Shown piece after piece: positions 53,298 to 62,600 of a DNA stretch of 64,000 nucleotides. Origin of the DNA: Roseateles puraquae (GTDB taxonomy: Bacteria; Pseudomonadota; Gammaproteobacteria; Burkholderiales; Burkholderiaceae_C); contig NZ_NISI01000013.1 of assembly GCF_002205845.1 (NCBI RefSeq), positions 84,609-148,608 of the forward strand, written 5' to 3'. Position numbers and translations under genes: made by a program. The notes below the pieces were generated by a model that saw only the letters and a list, made by a program, of their open reading frames with translations, ran no database searches and was not told where the DNA came from. Every line of letters starts with the position of its first letter. Within the stretch, counting starts at the first letter, position 1.

Positions 53298-53554
53298 GCC
53301 GCACGTTTTTTCACGGCGACGGACGCCGGGGACGAGACCTGGAACGAACCGTGCATACCAAGCGTCGAGTCGGACTCGATCCTTGGCAGCGCAAGCTGCC
53401 CGATGACGGGGCCGGACGCCAGGTGCAGCGGGCATCACGGGCGTCCTGCCACGGCGCCGAGAGGGGGTCGGGAGCCGATTTCGAGCCGGCGTGGAGGGTG
53501 ATCTGCGCGGGCTCGGCCCGTTCAACCTCTGAACCGTCCTCCTGGAGCGCCCGA
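53298..53554. other. Spacer inside the nas operon, nothing recognised
   Basis: This 257-nt gap separates the flavoprotein gene from the PilJ-type gene. The reading frame of the next gene stays open through it, but the predicted residues look random and no ribosome binding site precedes the early ATG. A few short dyads are present and no terminator with a T-tract was seen. Confidence 0.5.
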
Positions 53555-54274
53555 ATGCAGTCCTCGCGTCGCCATCTGCTGTTGTCCGCCACCCTTGCCG
53601 CCCTGCCCCTCGCCGGCCACTGCCAGGCGCCGGCCCCGTGCGCCACGCCCAGTCTTGGTGCGCTGAGCCAGCGCATGGGCAAGGCCTGGCTGTGCACCGC
53701 CGACAACCGGCTGGCCCCGACGGCGCGCCAGGTGCTGCAGGACAGCCAACTCGCCTTCCAGCAGCAGTTGGTGCAACTCGGCCGCGCGGTGGAAAACCCC
53801 GAGCAGGCCGGCGGCCTGCGGGCCCTCGCCCGCCGCTACGAGGACTACCAGACCCTGCTCGCCGGCCGGCCTGATGCCGACAGCCACCGCGCCCTGCTGG
53901 CCACAGCCAACGAGATGCTGACCTTGGCCCAGCTGGCCAGCGGCAGCCGCGCCGGCCTGCCCTGGCAAGCCCGGTTGGCCGCGCGCCAGCGCCTGCTGTC
54001 CCAGCGCATCGCCCTGCTGGGCCTGGCCAACGCAGACGCCGCAGCCACCCGGCGCGAGCGCCAGAGCGCCATCTACGAATTTGAAGCCGGCCAGCAAACC
54101 CTGCGCGAGGCGGGCGGCTCGGCCCTGCGCCCCTTCCTCGCCACCGCCGACGCGGCCTGGACGCCCCTGCGCGACGCCGCCGGGGCCGGCCAGCCGGCCC
54201 CTGTCTTCAACGCCAGTGAGCGCCTGCTCGCCGTGATGGAAACCGTCACCGAGCACTGTTCACGCATCACCTGA
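53555..54274 (+). CDS. Secreted stand-alone PilJ-type (nitrate-sensing-like) domain protein
   Basis: A 239-residue periplasmic protein. The ATG at 53555 follows GGAG by a good distance and starts a signal peptide (MQSSRRHLLLSATLAALPLAGHCQA). The mature protein is helical and repeats the P-box-like pattern twice: LGALSQRMGKAWLC near the N-terminus and ARQRLLSQRIALLGLA in the middle. These match the type IV pili methyl-accepting N-terminal (PilJ) family related to nitrate/nitrite sensors. It has no transmembrane anchor or output domain. Placement between the nitrate reductase genes suggests a periplasmic nitrate binder (inference). Confidence 0.82.
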   Translation: MQSSRRHLLLSATLAALPLAGHCQAPAPCATPSLGALSQRMGKAWLCTADNRLAPTARQVLQDSQLAFQQQLVQLGRAVENPEQAGGLRALARRYEDYQTLLAGRPDADSHRALLATANEMLTLAQLASGSRAGLPWQARLAARQRLLSQRIALLGLANADAAATRRERQSAIYEFEAGQQTLREAGGSALRPFLATADAAWTPLRDAAGAGQPAPVFNASERLLAVMETVTEHCSRIT

Positions 54275-54342
54275 CCCCGCATGGACTTGACCCGCCTTGA
54301 CGCGCTGCCCCGGCCTCCTGCAGCCGCCCCCTGGACAAGATC

Positions 54343-57090
54343 ATGAGCGAGACCCGGTCCACCTGCCCGTATTGCGGCGTCGGCTGCGGTGTGGTCATCG
54401 AACATGACGGCCAGCAGATCACCGGCGTGCGCGGCGACCCCGAGCACCCGGCCAACTTCGGACGGCTGTGCACCAAAGGCACCAACCTGCACCTCACGGC
54501 ATCGCCGGTGGTGCTGCAGCACCAGCGCCTGCGCGAGCCGTTCAAGCGCGCCACTCGCGGCGCCGCGCCGCAAGCACTGACGTGGGATGACGCCAACCGC
54601 GAGATCGCCGACCGGCTGCTCGCCATCCGCGCCACCCATGGCCCGGAGGCGATCGGCCTCTACATCTCCGGCCAGCTGCTGACCGAGGACTACCACGCCT
54701 TCAACAAGCTGGCGCGCGCAGTGATCGGCACGCCGCACATCGACTCCAACTCGCGGCTGTGCATGAGTTCGGCGGTGGTGGGCTACAAGCAATCACTGGG
54801 CGCCGATGCGCCGCCCTGCAGCTACGAAGACATCGAGCAGGCCGACTGCGTGCTCGTCAGCGGTGCCAACCCCGCCTGGGCCCATCCCATCCTGTTCCGC
54901 CGGCTGGAGGCGGCACGCGCCCAGCGGCCGGGGCACAAGCTGATCGTCATCGACCCGCGCCGCACCGAGACCGCCGAGCTGGCGGACCTGCACCTGCAGA
55001 TCCGCCCTGGCACCGACGTGGCCCTGTGCCACGGCCTGCTGCACGCCATGATCCGGCGCAGCTGGACGGCGCCCAGCTTCATCGAGGCCCACACCGAGGG
55101 CTTCGACGCACTCAAGACCCTGGTGCATGACTGGATTCCTGCGCGAGCCGCACAAGTCTGCGGCGTGCCGGAATCCGACATCTGGCGCGCCGCCGAATGG
55201 TTCGCCACGTCGCCCGCCTCGCTGAGCCTGTACTGCCAGGGCCTGAACCAGAGCAGCAGCGGCACCGCCAAGAACACGGCGCTGATCAACCTGCATCTGG
55301 CCACGGGGCAGATCGGGCGCGCGGGGGCCGGGCCCTTCTCCCTGACCGGCCAGCCCAACGCGATGGGCGGTCGCGAGAGCGGCGGCATGGCCACGCTGCT
55401 GCCCGGCCACCGGGACCCGGCACGGGCGGGCGACTGGGCGGAGATCGCGCGGCTCTGGGGTGTCGACGCCGCCGACCTGCCCGGCCACCGCGGCCACACC
55501 GCGGTCGAGATGTTCGAGGCAGCCGCACGCGGCGAGATCAAGGCGCTGTGGATCGCCTGCACCAACCCCGCCCAGTCCATGCCGGACCAGGCCCTGGTGC
55601 GCGCGGCCCTCGAACGCTGCGAGCTGGTCATCCTCCAGGAAGCGTTCGCCCACACCGCCACCGCACGCTATGCCGACTACCTGCTGCCCGCCGCCACCTG
55701 GGGCGAGAAGGAAGGCACCGTCACCAACAGTGAACGGCGCATCAGCCGGGTGCGCGCCGCCGTGCCACCGGCGGGTCAGTCGCGGGCCGACTGGCGCATC
55801 GTGCGGGACATTGCCCTGCGCATCGACGCCGGGCTGGGCCGCGCGCCGCGCCTGGCGGCGCAGACGGCCGAGGCGCTCTGGCTCGAGCATCGCGAAGCCA
55901 CGCGGGGCCGCGACCTCGACATCACCGGCCTGAGCTGGGCCACGCTCGACCGCGACGGTCCGCAACAGTGGCCCTATGTCGACGGCGCCACCTCTCGGCT
56001 CTACACCTCGGGTCGCTTCGCCACCGACACCGGCCGGGCGCGATTCATCGCCCGCCCCTACCAACCGCCTGCCGAAGACACGACCGCCCAGCACCCCTTC
56101 TCACTGACCACCTCGCGGCTGCGCGACCAGTGGCACGGCATGAGCCGCAGCGGCAGCGTGCCCCGGCTCTTCGCCCACCAGGGCCGCCCGCAGGTGCGCC
56201 TGCACCCCGATGACGCGGCACGCCGTGAACTCGCCGAAGGCGCCCTCGTGCAGGTGCGCTCGGCCCGCGGTGAACTCGTGCTGCCGCTGCAGCTCGATCA
56301 GAACGTCGCCACCGCCTGCGCCGACATCCCGATGCACTGGGGCGAGGAGTTCATCGGCGCCCAGCGCGGGGTCAACGCCGTGACCCAGGGCGCTTTCTGC
56401 CCGGACTCCAAGCAGCCCGAACTGAAGTTCAGTGCCGTGGCCATCGAGCCGGCCGACCTGCCCTGGCGGCTCACCGCCTGTGCCTGGGTGGCGGCCGATC
56501 AGGGTGCGTCCCTGCGCAGCCATCTGCGTGCGTTGATGCCTCATTTCGCCTATGCCCACTGCCTGCCAGAGCCGGGCCCTGACGGCCTGGTGGGCTGGTG
56601 CTTCGAGGCGGCTTCGGCCCAGGCACCGGCGCCTGAGCGGGTGGCTGCCCTCGTCGCTGCCCTCGGCCTGGACCAGCCTGAGGTGCTGCGCTACACCGAC
56701 GCCCAGCGCGGCCGGCTGCGCCTGCTGCGGCGGGCTGCCGAGGGTGGGCAGGCGGCCCCGTTGCAAGCCCTGCTCCGGGTTGGCCCGCACGACGAGGGCG
56801 CTTGGTTGCTGGACCTGTGGCGCAGTCGCCAGCCTGCCGCATCGGCGGGACGCTGGCTGCTGTCGCCCAGCGCGCCGCCCACCCACATGCCGACGGCCAG
56901 CCCGCAGGTGTGCAACTGCTTCGATGTCCGTGAGGACGCCATCCGCCTGACCTTGTCGCACTGCAGCGGCAGCCCCAGCGAACGACTGGCCCAGCTGCAG
57001 GCCGAGAAGCGCTGCGGCACGCAGTGCGGCTCCTGCCTGCCCACGCTGCGCCGGCTGGTCGCCACCACGCCCGAAGAGGTCCCCGCATGA
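54343..57090 (+). CDS. nasA: Assimilatory nitrate reductase, molybdopterin catalytic subunit with C-terminal BFD domain
   Basis: A 915-residue cytoplasmic enzyme reducing nitrate to nitrite for assimilation. The N-terminal [4Fe-4S] site is Cys8, Cys11, Cys15 and Cys43 (CPYCGVGC and RLCTKGTN). The Mo-ligand Cys140 lies in SNSRLCMSSAVVGYKQ. MGD-binding motifs include SGANPAWAHPILFRR, VIDPRRTETAE and GQPNAMGGRESGG. The last 55 residues are a BFD-like [2Fe-2S] domain (VCNCFDVREDAIR, CGTQCGSCLPTLRRL), as in NasA of Klebsiella. The stop overlaps the ATG of cobA. No signal peptide, so it is the assimilatory and not the periplasmic (Nap) type. Confidence 0.95.
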   Translation: MSETRSTCPYCGVGCGVVIEHDGQQITGVRGDPEHPANFGRLCTKGTNLHLTASPVVLQHQRLREPFKRATRGAAPQALTWDDANREIADRLLAIRATHGPEAIGLYISGQLLTEDYHAFNKLARAVIGTPHIDSNSRLCMSSAVVGYKQSLGADAPPCSYEDIEQADCVLVSGANPAWAHPILFRRLEAARAQRPGHKLIVIDPRRTETAELADLHLQIRPGTDVALCHGLLHAMIRRSWTAPSFIEAHTEGFDALKTLVHDWIPARAAQVCGVPESDIWRAAEWFATSPASLSLYCQGLNQSSSGTAKNTALINLHLATGQIGRAGAGPFSLTGQPNAMGGRESGGMATLLPGHRDPARAGDWAEIARLWGVDAADLPGHRGHTAVEMFEAAARGEIKALWIACTNPAQSMPDQALVRAALERCELVILQEAFAHTATARYADYLLPAATWGEKEGTVTNSERRISRVRAAVPPAGQSRADWRIVRDIALRIDAGLGRAPRLAAQTAEALWLEHREATRGRDLDITGLSWATLDRDGPQQWPYVDGATSRLYTSGRFATDTGRARFIARPYQPPAEDTTAQHPFSLTTSRLRDQWHGMSRSGSVPRLFAHQGRPQVRLHPDDAARRELAEGALVQVRSARGELVLPLQLDQNVATACADIPMHWGEEFIGAQRGVNAVTQGAFCPDSKQPELKFSAVAIEPADLPWRLTACAWVAADQGASLRSHLRALMPHFAYAHCLPEPGPDGLVGWCFEAASAQAPAPERVAALVAALGLDQPEVLRYTDAQRGRLRLLRRAAEGGQAAPLQALLRVGPHDEGAWLLDLWRSRQPAASAGRWLLSPSAPPTHMPTASPQVCNCFDVREDAIRLTLSHCSGSPSERLAQLQAEKRCGTQCGSCLPTLRRLVATTPEEVPA

Positions 57091-57857
57091 ACCTGCACCC
57101 TGTCAGCCTGGTCGGCGCCGGCCCCGGCGACCCGGAGTTGTTGACCGTGCGCGCCCTGCGACGCATCGAGGCGGCCGATGTCGTGCTGGCCGACGACCTC
57201 ATCGATCCGCGCGTCCTCGCGCTGGTGAAGGGGCGCCTGCTGCGCGTGGGCAAGCGCGGCGGCTGCGTCTCGACGGACCAGCACTTCATCCACGCGCTGA
57301 TGATCCGCGAGGCCCGTGCAGGCCATCGGGTGGTACGCCTCAAGGGCGGCGACCCTTTCGTCTTCGGCCGCGGCGGTGAGGAGGTGGATGCCCTGCGCGA
57401 CGCCGGACTCGACGTGGAGGTCGTGTCCGGCCTGACCAGCGGCATCGCCGGCCCGGCTGCGGTCGGCATCCCGGTCACCGACCGGCGCGCGACGCCGGGC
57501 GTCATCCTCGTCACCGGGCACCCCGGCGAGGGTCGCAGCGAACCCGACTGGGCGGCCCTCGCCCGCACCGGCCTGACCCTTGTGATCTACATGGGCGTGG
57601 CTCGCGCCGCAGACATCACCGCCCGGCTGCTGGCCGCCGGGCTGCGGGCCGACCTGCCGGCGGCGGTGGTCAGCGCCGCGCATACCGAGCGACAGCGGCA
57701 TGCGGTGACGACGCTGGCCCGCCTGCCCGACTGCATTGCCGAGCAGCGCTTGACCAGCCCGGCCCTCATCGTGGTGGGCGAGGTGGCGGCCCAGGCCGAT
57801 GCGGCCCGGCTCGGCGCGTTGGCCGCACCGCCTGAAGCGCAGGTTATGGCTGGCTGA
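57087..57857 (+). CDS. cobA: Uroporphyrinogen-III C-methyltransferase (SUMT)
   Basis: A 256-residue cytoplasmic enzyme that methylates uroporphyrinogen III twice with SAM to precorrin-2, the first step to siroheme and B12. The start at ATG 57087 overlaps the nasA stop. Motifs are VSLVGAGPGDPELLTVRAL, VLADDLIDPR, RLKGGDPFVFGRGGEE and VVSGLTSGIAGPAAVGIPVT. In this operon its job is to supply siroheme for a nitrite reductase, though none is seen in the window. CysG-type dehydrogenase and ferrochelatase domains are absent. Confidence 0.95.
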   Translation: MNLHPVSLVGAGPGDPELLTVRALRRIEAADVVLADDLIDPRVLALVKGRLLRVGKRGGCVSTDQHFIHALMIREARAGHRVVRLKGGDPFVFGRGGEEVDALRDAGLDVEVVSGLTSGIAGPAAVGIPVTDRRATPGVILVTGHPGEGRSEPDWAALARTGLTLVIYMGVARAADITARLLAAGLRADLPAAVVSAAHTERQRHAVTTLARLPDCIAEQRLTSPALIVVGEVAAQADAARLGALAAPPEAQVMAG

Positions 57858-57884
57858 CACCTTGGAATGACCGGTTCCGCGCGG

Positions 57885-58002
57885 CCGTCCCCCTCAGGGG
57901 ACAGGTCGCAAAACCGGACATGCGCTCATCCTTCACTCGAGGATGGTTTGCCCGCGCGGATCGCCACACACTGCCGGCCCCTGTCACATGGAGGCCCACA
58001 TG
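57885..58002 (+). repeat. Direct repeat, copy 1 (structured leader)
   Basis: About 120 nt comprising a hairpin (GTCCCC/GGGGAC), AAAACCGGACAT, a second hairpin (ATCCT/AGGAT) followed by GG, TGCC, GCGC, CACACTGCCG and GGAGGCCCACATGAAG. The same elements recur at 58219-58341 with an exact 340-nt offset in the core. The stem sequences differ between copies while pairing is partly kept, which suggests a conserved RNA structure. Confidence 0.7.
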
Positions 58003-58194
58003 AAGTTCCCTTCGCCTGCCGCAGCCGCCGCACCCGGCGCTGCCCAGGCCCAGATCACCACACCGGCAAGCCCCCGGGCCGCGATCCTGCGGCGTGATCT
58101 GGCGTTCCTGTTCCCTGCATCGCCCACCTCTCGTTTCCGGCCTGCCGGCGTTCCGGCATGGCGAGCTGCCCCGCTTGGAGGAACTGCGCGATGA
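58000..58194 (+). pseudogene. Short reading frame behind leader copy 1, probably a decayed paralogue
   Basis: The frame starts at an ATG with a good GGAGG and would encode 64 residues (MKFPSPAAAAAPGAAQAQITT...). Only the start, ATGAAG, and GCCCAGGCC near the signal-peptide end align with the PEP-CTERM-like gene 340 nt downstream. The rest has no protein-like pattern and no PEP-CTERM sorting end. I read it as the remnant of a duplicated gene, but a tiny secreted peptide cannot be excluded. Confidence 0.35.
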
Positions 58195-58218
58195 GCCTCA
58201 ACTGACCCCGAGCCGGCC

Positions 58219-58341
58219 GTGGCCTGTCCCTTGTGCGTGACAGGCCCGCCAAACCGGACATCGACACGTCCTACCTCCGTGGATGGCATGCCGGCGCAGG
58301 CTTGCGCACACTGCCGCCATCGCCGACCCGGAGGTCCCATG
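58219..58341 (+). repeat. Direct repeat, copy 2 (structured leader of the PEP-CTERM-like gene)
   Basis: Second copy of the leader at 57885-58002. It begins with the hairpin GCCTGTC/GACAGGC, then CCAAACCGGACAT, the stem GTCCT/TGGAT, GGCATGCCGGCGC, CACACTGCCG and GGAGGTCCCATGAAA. The conserved order, constant spacing and end at the ATG suggest a regulatory RNA for an exported protein. Confidence 0.7.
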
Positions 58342-58926
58342 AAAGCACTGTTCCTCGCCCTGCCCCTGGCCCTGCTGACGGCCACGGCCCAGGCCACCGT
58401 GATCAACATCGATGCCAGGGAATTCGGCTTCGCCTTCCCCACCGACCCGGCGCCGGAAGTCGGCCAGCTCATCACCCCGATCACCAACCCGCCAGGCGGG
58501 CCGCTGTTGCAGCTGACGCTGGAGCCGGGCACCTACGTGATCCGCAACGCCACCGGCATGTCGGGCGCCGACCCGAACTTCATCGGCTGGAACTACAGCA
58601 GCGGCTGGGTGTGGAGCGTGGTGGTGTCCGACGCGGCGACGAACCAGGTGGTGTACTACGCTGACCGCGGCGGCGTGCAGGGCACCCAGGCCTCGATCGC
58701 TGCGCAGCCCGATGTCCAGTCCTTTCAGGACACCTTCGTGCTGACCCAGGCCACCACGCTGAACTTCATGATCCGCGACTACTACCTGCCGGACAACGCC
58801 GGCGGCGTGGCCGTGGACGTGAGCCTCATTTCCAGCGTCCCCGACGCCCCGACGCCCGCCCTGCTCGCCCTGGGCCTGGCGGCCATGGGCCTGCGACTGC
58901 GCGGGCGCGGCCGCCTCAAAGCCTGA
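58339..58926 (+). CDS. PEP-CTERM-like exported protein
   Basis: A 195-residue secreted protein with signal peptide [19 protein letters not shown]. The mature part is beta-rich ([48 protein letters not shown]). The C-terminus [24 protein letters not shown] has the layout of a PEP-CTERM sorting signal (short Pro motif, hydrophobic helix, Arg cluster), though the motif reads DAPTP rather than VPEP. Such proteins are processed by exosortase and often belong to the extracellular matrix. The duplicated leader lies just upstream. Its end overlaps the convergent chemotaxis gene by 11 nt. Confidence 0.8.
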   Translation: MKALFLALPLALLTATAQATVINIDAREFGFAFPTDPAPEVGQLITPITNPPGGPLLQLTLEPGTYVIRNATGMSGADPNFIGWNYSSGWVWSVVVSDAATNQVVYYADRGGVQGTQASIAAQPDVQSFQDTFVLTQATTLNFMIRDYYLPDNAGGVAVDVSLISSVPDAPTPALLALGLAAMGLRLRGRGRLKA

Positions 58927-60463
58927 AGCTGCTGACGATGCCCGCCAGCCGCACCGCCTGCTCCTTGAGCGACTGCGCGGCCGCGGCAGACTCCTCCACC
59001 AGCGCCGCGTTCTGCTGCGTCATCTGATCCAGCTCCGACACGGTGCCGTTGACCTGGGCAATGCCCTGGCTCTGCTCCATGGCGGCGGCGCTGATCTCAC
59101 CAATGATGTCGGTCACGCGCTGCACGGAGCCGACGATGTCGGTCATGGTGGCGCCGGCGTCATTGACGAGATGCGTGCCGGCCTCGACCCGCTCCACGCT
59201 CGCGCCGATCAGCGCCTTGATCTCGCGTGCCGCCTCGGCCGAGCGCTGGGCCAGCGAGCGCACCTCGCCAGCCACCACGGCGAATCCGCGCCCCTGTTCG
59301 CCGGCGCGCGCCGCTTCGACGGCTGCGTTCAGCGCCAGGATGTTGGTCTGGAAGGCGATGCCGTCGATGGTGCCGATGATGTCGGCGATCTTGCGGCTGG
59401 CGTTGTTGATCTCACCCATGGTGCTGACCACGCGAGACACCACCTCGCCGCCACGGCCGGCGGTCTCGGCGGCGGCACCGGCCAGTTGCTTGGCCGTCAT
59501 GGCGGCATCGGCGCTCTGGGTGACCGTGCCGGTGAGCTCGGTCATGGAGCTGGCGGCGTGCTGAAGGCTGGAGGCCGTCTGCTCGGTGCGCTGGGACAGG
59601 TCCATGTTGCCAGTGGCCACCTCGGCCGACGCGACCTGGATGCTCTCCGCCGACTCTCGGACCTGCCCGACGATGCCGGCCAGCGAGCGTTGCATGGTCG
59701 ACAACGCCTGCATCATCTCGGCCGACTCGTCGCTGCCCTGCACCTCCAGCGTGCGCGACAGGTCACCGCTGGCCATGTTCTCGGCAAAGCCCTTGGCGCG
59801 CAGCAGCGGCTCGATGATGGAGCGCGAGATCTTGAACGCCAGCAGGCCGCCCACCACCACGCACACCCCGAAGGTCACGATGAGGCCGGCGAACAGGCCC
59901 GAGACCAGGCCGGTAACCTGCGCGAAGAGATCGTCGCCCCGCTTCTTCAGATCGGCCTCGATGCCGGCCAGCATGGCCAGCGCCGGGTCGTAGCTGGTGT
60001 CAGCGGCCTTCATCTCCTCCTGTGCGCTCTGGGAATCAGGGAAGCTGTCGGCCACCAGCTTGTCGGCGACCGGCTTCACGGCCTTGCGGTAGTCGTTGAC
60101 GAGACCGCGGAACTTGGCGAGGTTGTCCTTGCTCTGGGGCTCGGTGGCCATGGCGCCGAAGTCGTCCATGGCCTTGTCCAGGCCCGCCTGCGCGGCGTCC
60201 CAGTCCTTGCGGGCCCGTGCGAGCCCCTCCTTGTTGAAGATGGCCGCCACCAGCGTGGACGTGGCGGTCTTGCTCTGCAACAGATGCGTGCGCGCCGCCA
60301 TCGAGATGTTGGACGCCGGGATCAGCTTCTGGGTGATGCCACGCAGCGCCTTGTCGGACACATGCAGCCCAAAGCCGCCGATGCCCACGAGCAGGGCCGT
60401 CATCAGCAGGATGACGCCAAAGGCCAGGCGCAGACGGGTGCGGATCGAAAGACGGCGCAGCAT
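58916..60463 (-). CDS. Methyl-accepting chemotaxis protein
   Basis: A 515-residue inner-membrane chemoreceptor. The ATG at 60463 has GAGGAG upstream. Membrane helices near residues 12-32 and 188-210 flank a helical periplasmic domain of about 155 residues of the four-helix-bundle type. A HAMP domain follows. The signalling domain carries the conserved hairpin tip [20 protein letters not shown] and [23 protein letters not shown]-terminal CheR/CheB-binding pentapeptide is absent. Ligand unknown. Confidence 0.93.
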   Translation of the reverse strand: MLRRLSIRTRLRLAFGVILLMTALLVGIGGFGLHVSDKALRGITQKLIPASNISMAARTHLLQSKTATSTLVAAIFNKEGLARARKDWDAAQAGLDKAMDDFGAMATEPQSKDNLAKFRGLVNDYRKAVKPVADKLVADSFPDSQSAQEEMKAADTSYDPALAMLAGIEADLKKRGDDLFAQVTGLVSGLFAGLIVTFGVCVVVGGLLAFKISRSIIEPLLRAKGFAENMASGDLSRTLEVQGSDESAEMMQALSTMQRSLAGIVGQVRESAESIQVASAEVATGNMDLSQRTEQTASSLQHAASSMTELTGTVTQSADAAMTAKQLAGAAAETAGRGGEVVSRVVSTMGEINNASRKIADIIGTIDGIAFQTNILALNAAVEAARAGEQGRGFAVVAGEVRSLAQRSAEAAREIKALIGASVERVEAGTHLVNDAGATMTDIVGSVQRVTDIIGEISAAAMEQSQGIAQVNGTVSELDQMTQQNAALVEESAAAAQSLKEQAVRLAGIVSSFRL

Positions 60464-60584
60464 CGGGGGCTCCTCGCAAGAAATGGGGCCGATCGATTGA
60501 AACAGAAACCCGGAACAACCCGATACAAATGCGCTGGTAGGCTCGCGCCATCGTTCACACCTTCGACCCGCCACGGCGCCCACC

Positions 60585-61379
60585 ATGAGCTTTCTGGCCA
60601 TCGACATCGGCAACACCCGCCTCAAGTGGGCCGTCTATGCGCAGGACGCGCAGCCGGGCAGCGCACCGCTGCAGCACGGCGCGGTGTTCCTGGAGAACAT
60701 CGACCGCCTGGCCGACGAAGACTGGCAAGGCCTGCCCGCGCCGAGCCGCATCCTGGGCAGCAACGTGGCCGGGGACTCAGTACGCCGTCGGGTGGAAGAA
60801 CAGATGGAGCAGTGGGACCTGACGCCCCGCTGGGTGGTCCCGGGCGCCGAATGCGCCGGTGTTCGCAACGGCTATGACCACCCGTCACGCCTGGGCGCCG
60901 ACCGCTGGGTGGCGGTCATCGGCGCGCACGCCCATGCCGTGATGCGCGGCTTCACCGGCCCGGTGCTCACCGTCATGGTCGGCACCGCCGTGACCGTGGA
61001 CGCCCTGGCCAGCGACGGCCTGTTTCTCGGCGGCCTCATCCTGCCCGGCCACGGCATCATGCTGCGCGCCCTGGAAGGCGGCACCGCCGGCCTGCGCGTG
61101 CCGACCGGCGAAGTGCGCGACTTCCCCACCAACACCAGCGACGCCCTGACCACCGGCGGCACCTTCGCCATCACCGGCGCCATCGAGCGCATGCACCGCC
61201 TGCTCACCAAGCGCGAGGGGCGCGAGCCCCTGCTCTTGATGACGGGCGGCGCAGGGTGGAAGGTCGCGCCGGCGCTGGATTCACCGCATGAGCTGGTGGA
61301 GGGATTGATCTTTGATGGGCTGTTGGCGATCCAACAGACCCAAAACCTCACCCCGCCGGTACAGCCCATTCAGTATTGA
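60585..61379 (+). CDS. coaX: Type III pantothenate kinase
   Basis: A 264-residue cytoplasmic enzyme for the first step of coenzyme A synthesis, phosphorylation of pantothenate. The P-loop-like [11 protein letters not shown] at the N-terminus, [15 protein letters not shown] (pantothenate-binding GADR) and [12 protein letters not shown] are hallmarks of CoaX. Unlike CoaA it is not inhibited by CoA. In many Burkholderiales coaX follows birA; here the upstream neighbour is a divergent chemoreceptor. The last 32 nt overlap the convergent PAP2 gene. Confidence 0.95.
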   Translation: MSFLAIDIGNTRLKWAVYAQDAQPGSAPLQHGAVFLENIDRLADEDWQGLPAPSRILGSNVAGDSVRRRVEEQMEQWDLTPRWVVPGAECAGVRNGYDHPSRLGADRWVAVIGAHAHAVMRGFTGPVLTVMVGTAVTVDALASDGLFLGGLILPGHGIMLRALEGGTAGLRVPTGEVRDFPTNTSDALTTGGTFAITGAIERMHRLLTKREGREPLLLMTGGAGWKVAPALDSPHELVEGLIFDGLLAIQQTQNLTPPVQPIQY

Positions 61380-62520
61380 CCTTTGCGAGAAGCCTCTGCA
61401 TGCGCGGATCCGCGGCCAGAGCATCGGCAAGGTGACGGGCCATGTAGGCTGATATGGGCAGGTCACTCGGCCAATGCAGGCCGGCTTTAACCCGATTCTC
61501 GGCAACCGCCTTGGCACGACCCCGATAGTCAACCAGCGCAACGGGACGCTCCTGCTCAAGCAGTTCCGCAAGCGTATAGGCCAACACGGCATGACCAGCT
61601 GGCAGCGAGGCATGCGCCGGAAAAAGTGGCTCCCCCGGCTGAATCGCAAGCTCAGGTGGATTGCGGTCCTGCCAAGGGCGGCTACGCCCCAGCATGAGCT
61701 TCAACTGGAACACATAGGGCCTGACCTCCCGCCGTACCCGTTCTAGCAACTCCATAGAGTTCGGCTTGCCCATCAGGTCATCCGTAGGCGTGCCAGCGAT
61801 CACCGTCCGGAGTGCCGCGATATCGCTGGACTCCTGACGGATGCGACTCTTCTCAGCCTCGGTGAGCGGCACCGTTGGAAACAAGCTCCGCTCCCCGGCA
61901 GCCTTGCCGAGCTCGTCTGTAATCTGCGACTGCAGTCCTTCCCAAAGCGCGCGCAGGTTGTCCTGACTCAGCCAGAGGCCCGGATCCCTGGTGCCCTTAC
62001 GAGCAATCTCAAGATAGTCTGATCTCCACTGATCCTCCCGGAACCCGCCGAAACCTCCCGGCAAAGTGAACTTCTTCATTTGCACGCCAACAGGCGCCTC
62101 AGATGCCCCAGGCTGCTCGTAGCGCAGCAGAGCGCAATGAACGGCATCGCTGCGCCATGCCTTGCCGGCCGACGTGTGCAGCCACTCGATGGCCTCCTGG
62201 CGAGTACCCACGAACTGGATGACTTCAAACGACACACCTCCATAACCGGAGTAAATAGAGTCCACACTCCAAGCGCCGTAGACCGCGCTGGAAGCAATGA
62301 TTCGCTTGAATCCAGCGTCACAGCACTCCACGACGGTCGCCTCCCTCGTCAACGTCGCCTGCAGCGTCGCCGCCTGAAACGGCGGTCGATCCCCAGACAT
62401 GAAATTGAGCTGGCCGGCCACTGAACTGCAACGCGGCTCGCTACAAGGTGAGCTGATCGGCCCTGGCTTGTCGTCCATGACCGTCTTGATCCACGCATAA
62501 GACTCTCTGCTCTCTTCCAT
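61348..62520 (-). CDS. PAP2-type phosphatase/haloperoxidase-like protein
   Basis: A 390-residue protein. The C-terminal third carries the PAP2 phosphatase motifs in order: KLMLGRSRP (KxxxxxxRP), LPAGHAVL (in place of PSGH) and [16 protein letters not shown] (SRxxxxxHxxxD-like, with N for S). The N-terminal 250 residues are unlike membrane PAP2 enzymes, without a signal peptide or clear membrane helices, so the protein is closer to soluble vanadium-haloperoxidase relatives. Its 3' end overlaps coaX. The codon use is less GC-biased than in the neighbours. Confidence 0.72.
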   Translation of the reverse strand: MEESRESYAWIKTVMDDKPGPISSPCSEPRCSSVAGQLNFMSGDRPPFQAATLQATLTREATVVECCDAGFKRIIASSAVYGAWSVDSIYSGYGGVSFEVIQFVGTRQEAIEWLHTSAGKAWRSDAVHCALLRYEQPGASEAPVGVQMKKFTLPGGFGGFREDQWRSDYLEIARKGTRDPGLWLSQDNLRALWEGLQSQITDELGKAAGERSLFPTVPLTEAEKSRIRQESSDIAALRTVIAGTPTDDLMGKPNSMELLERVRREVRPYVFQLKLMLGRSRPWQDRNPPELAIQPGEPLFPAHASLPAGHAVLAYTLAELLEQERPVALVDYRGRAKAVAENRVKAGLHWPSDLPISAYMARHLADALAADPRMQRLLAKVNTEWAVPAG

Positions 62521-62600
62521 GGTGATTGCTCCTTGCAGTTAGATGGCTCGGGCATTCAGCAATGCCGCTAGCAGGCTAACAACTGGCAACATTCCGCACC

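Noticed and set aside
53294..53554. Longer start for the secreted PilJ-type protein
   Set aside because: The frame is open, but the added residues look random and would hide the signal peptide; the ATG at 53555 has a good ribosome binding site.
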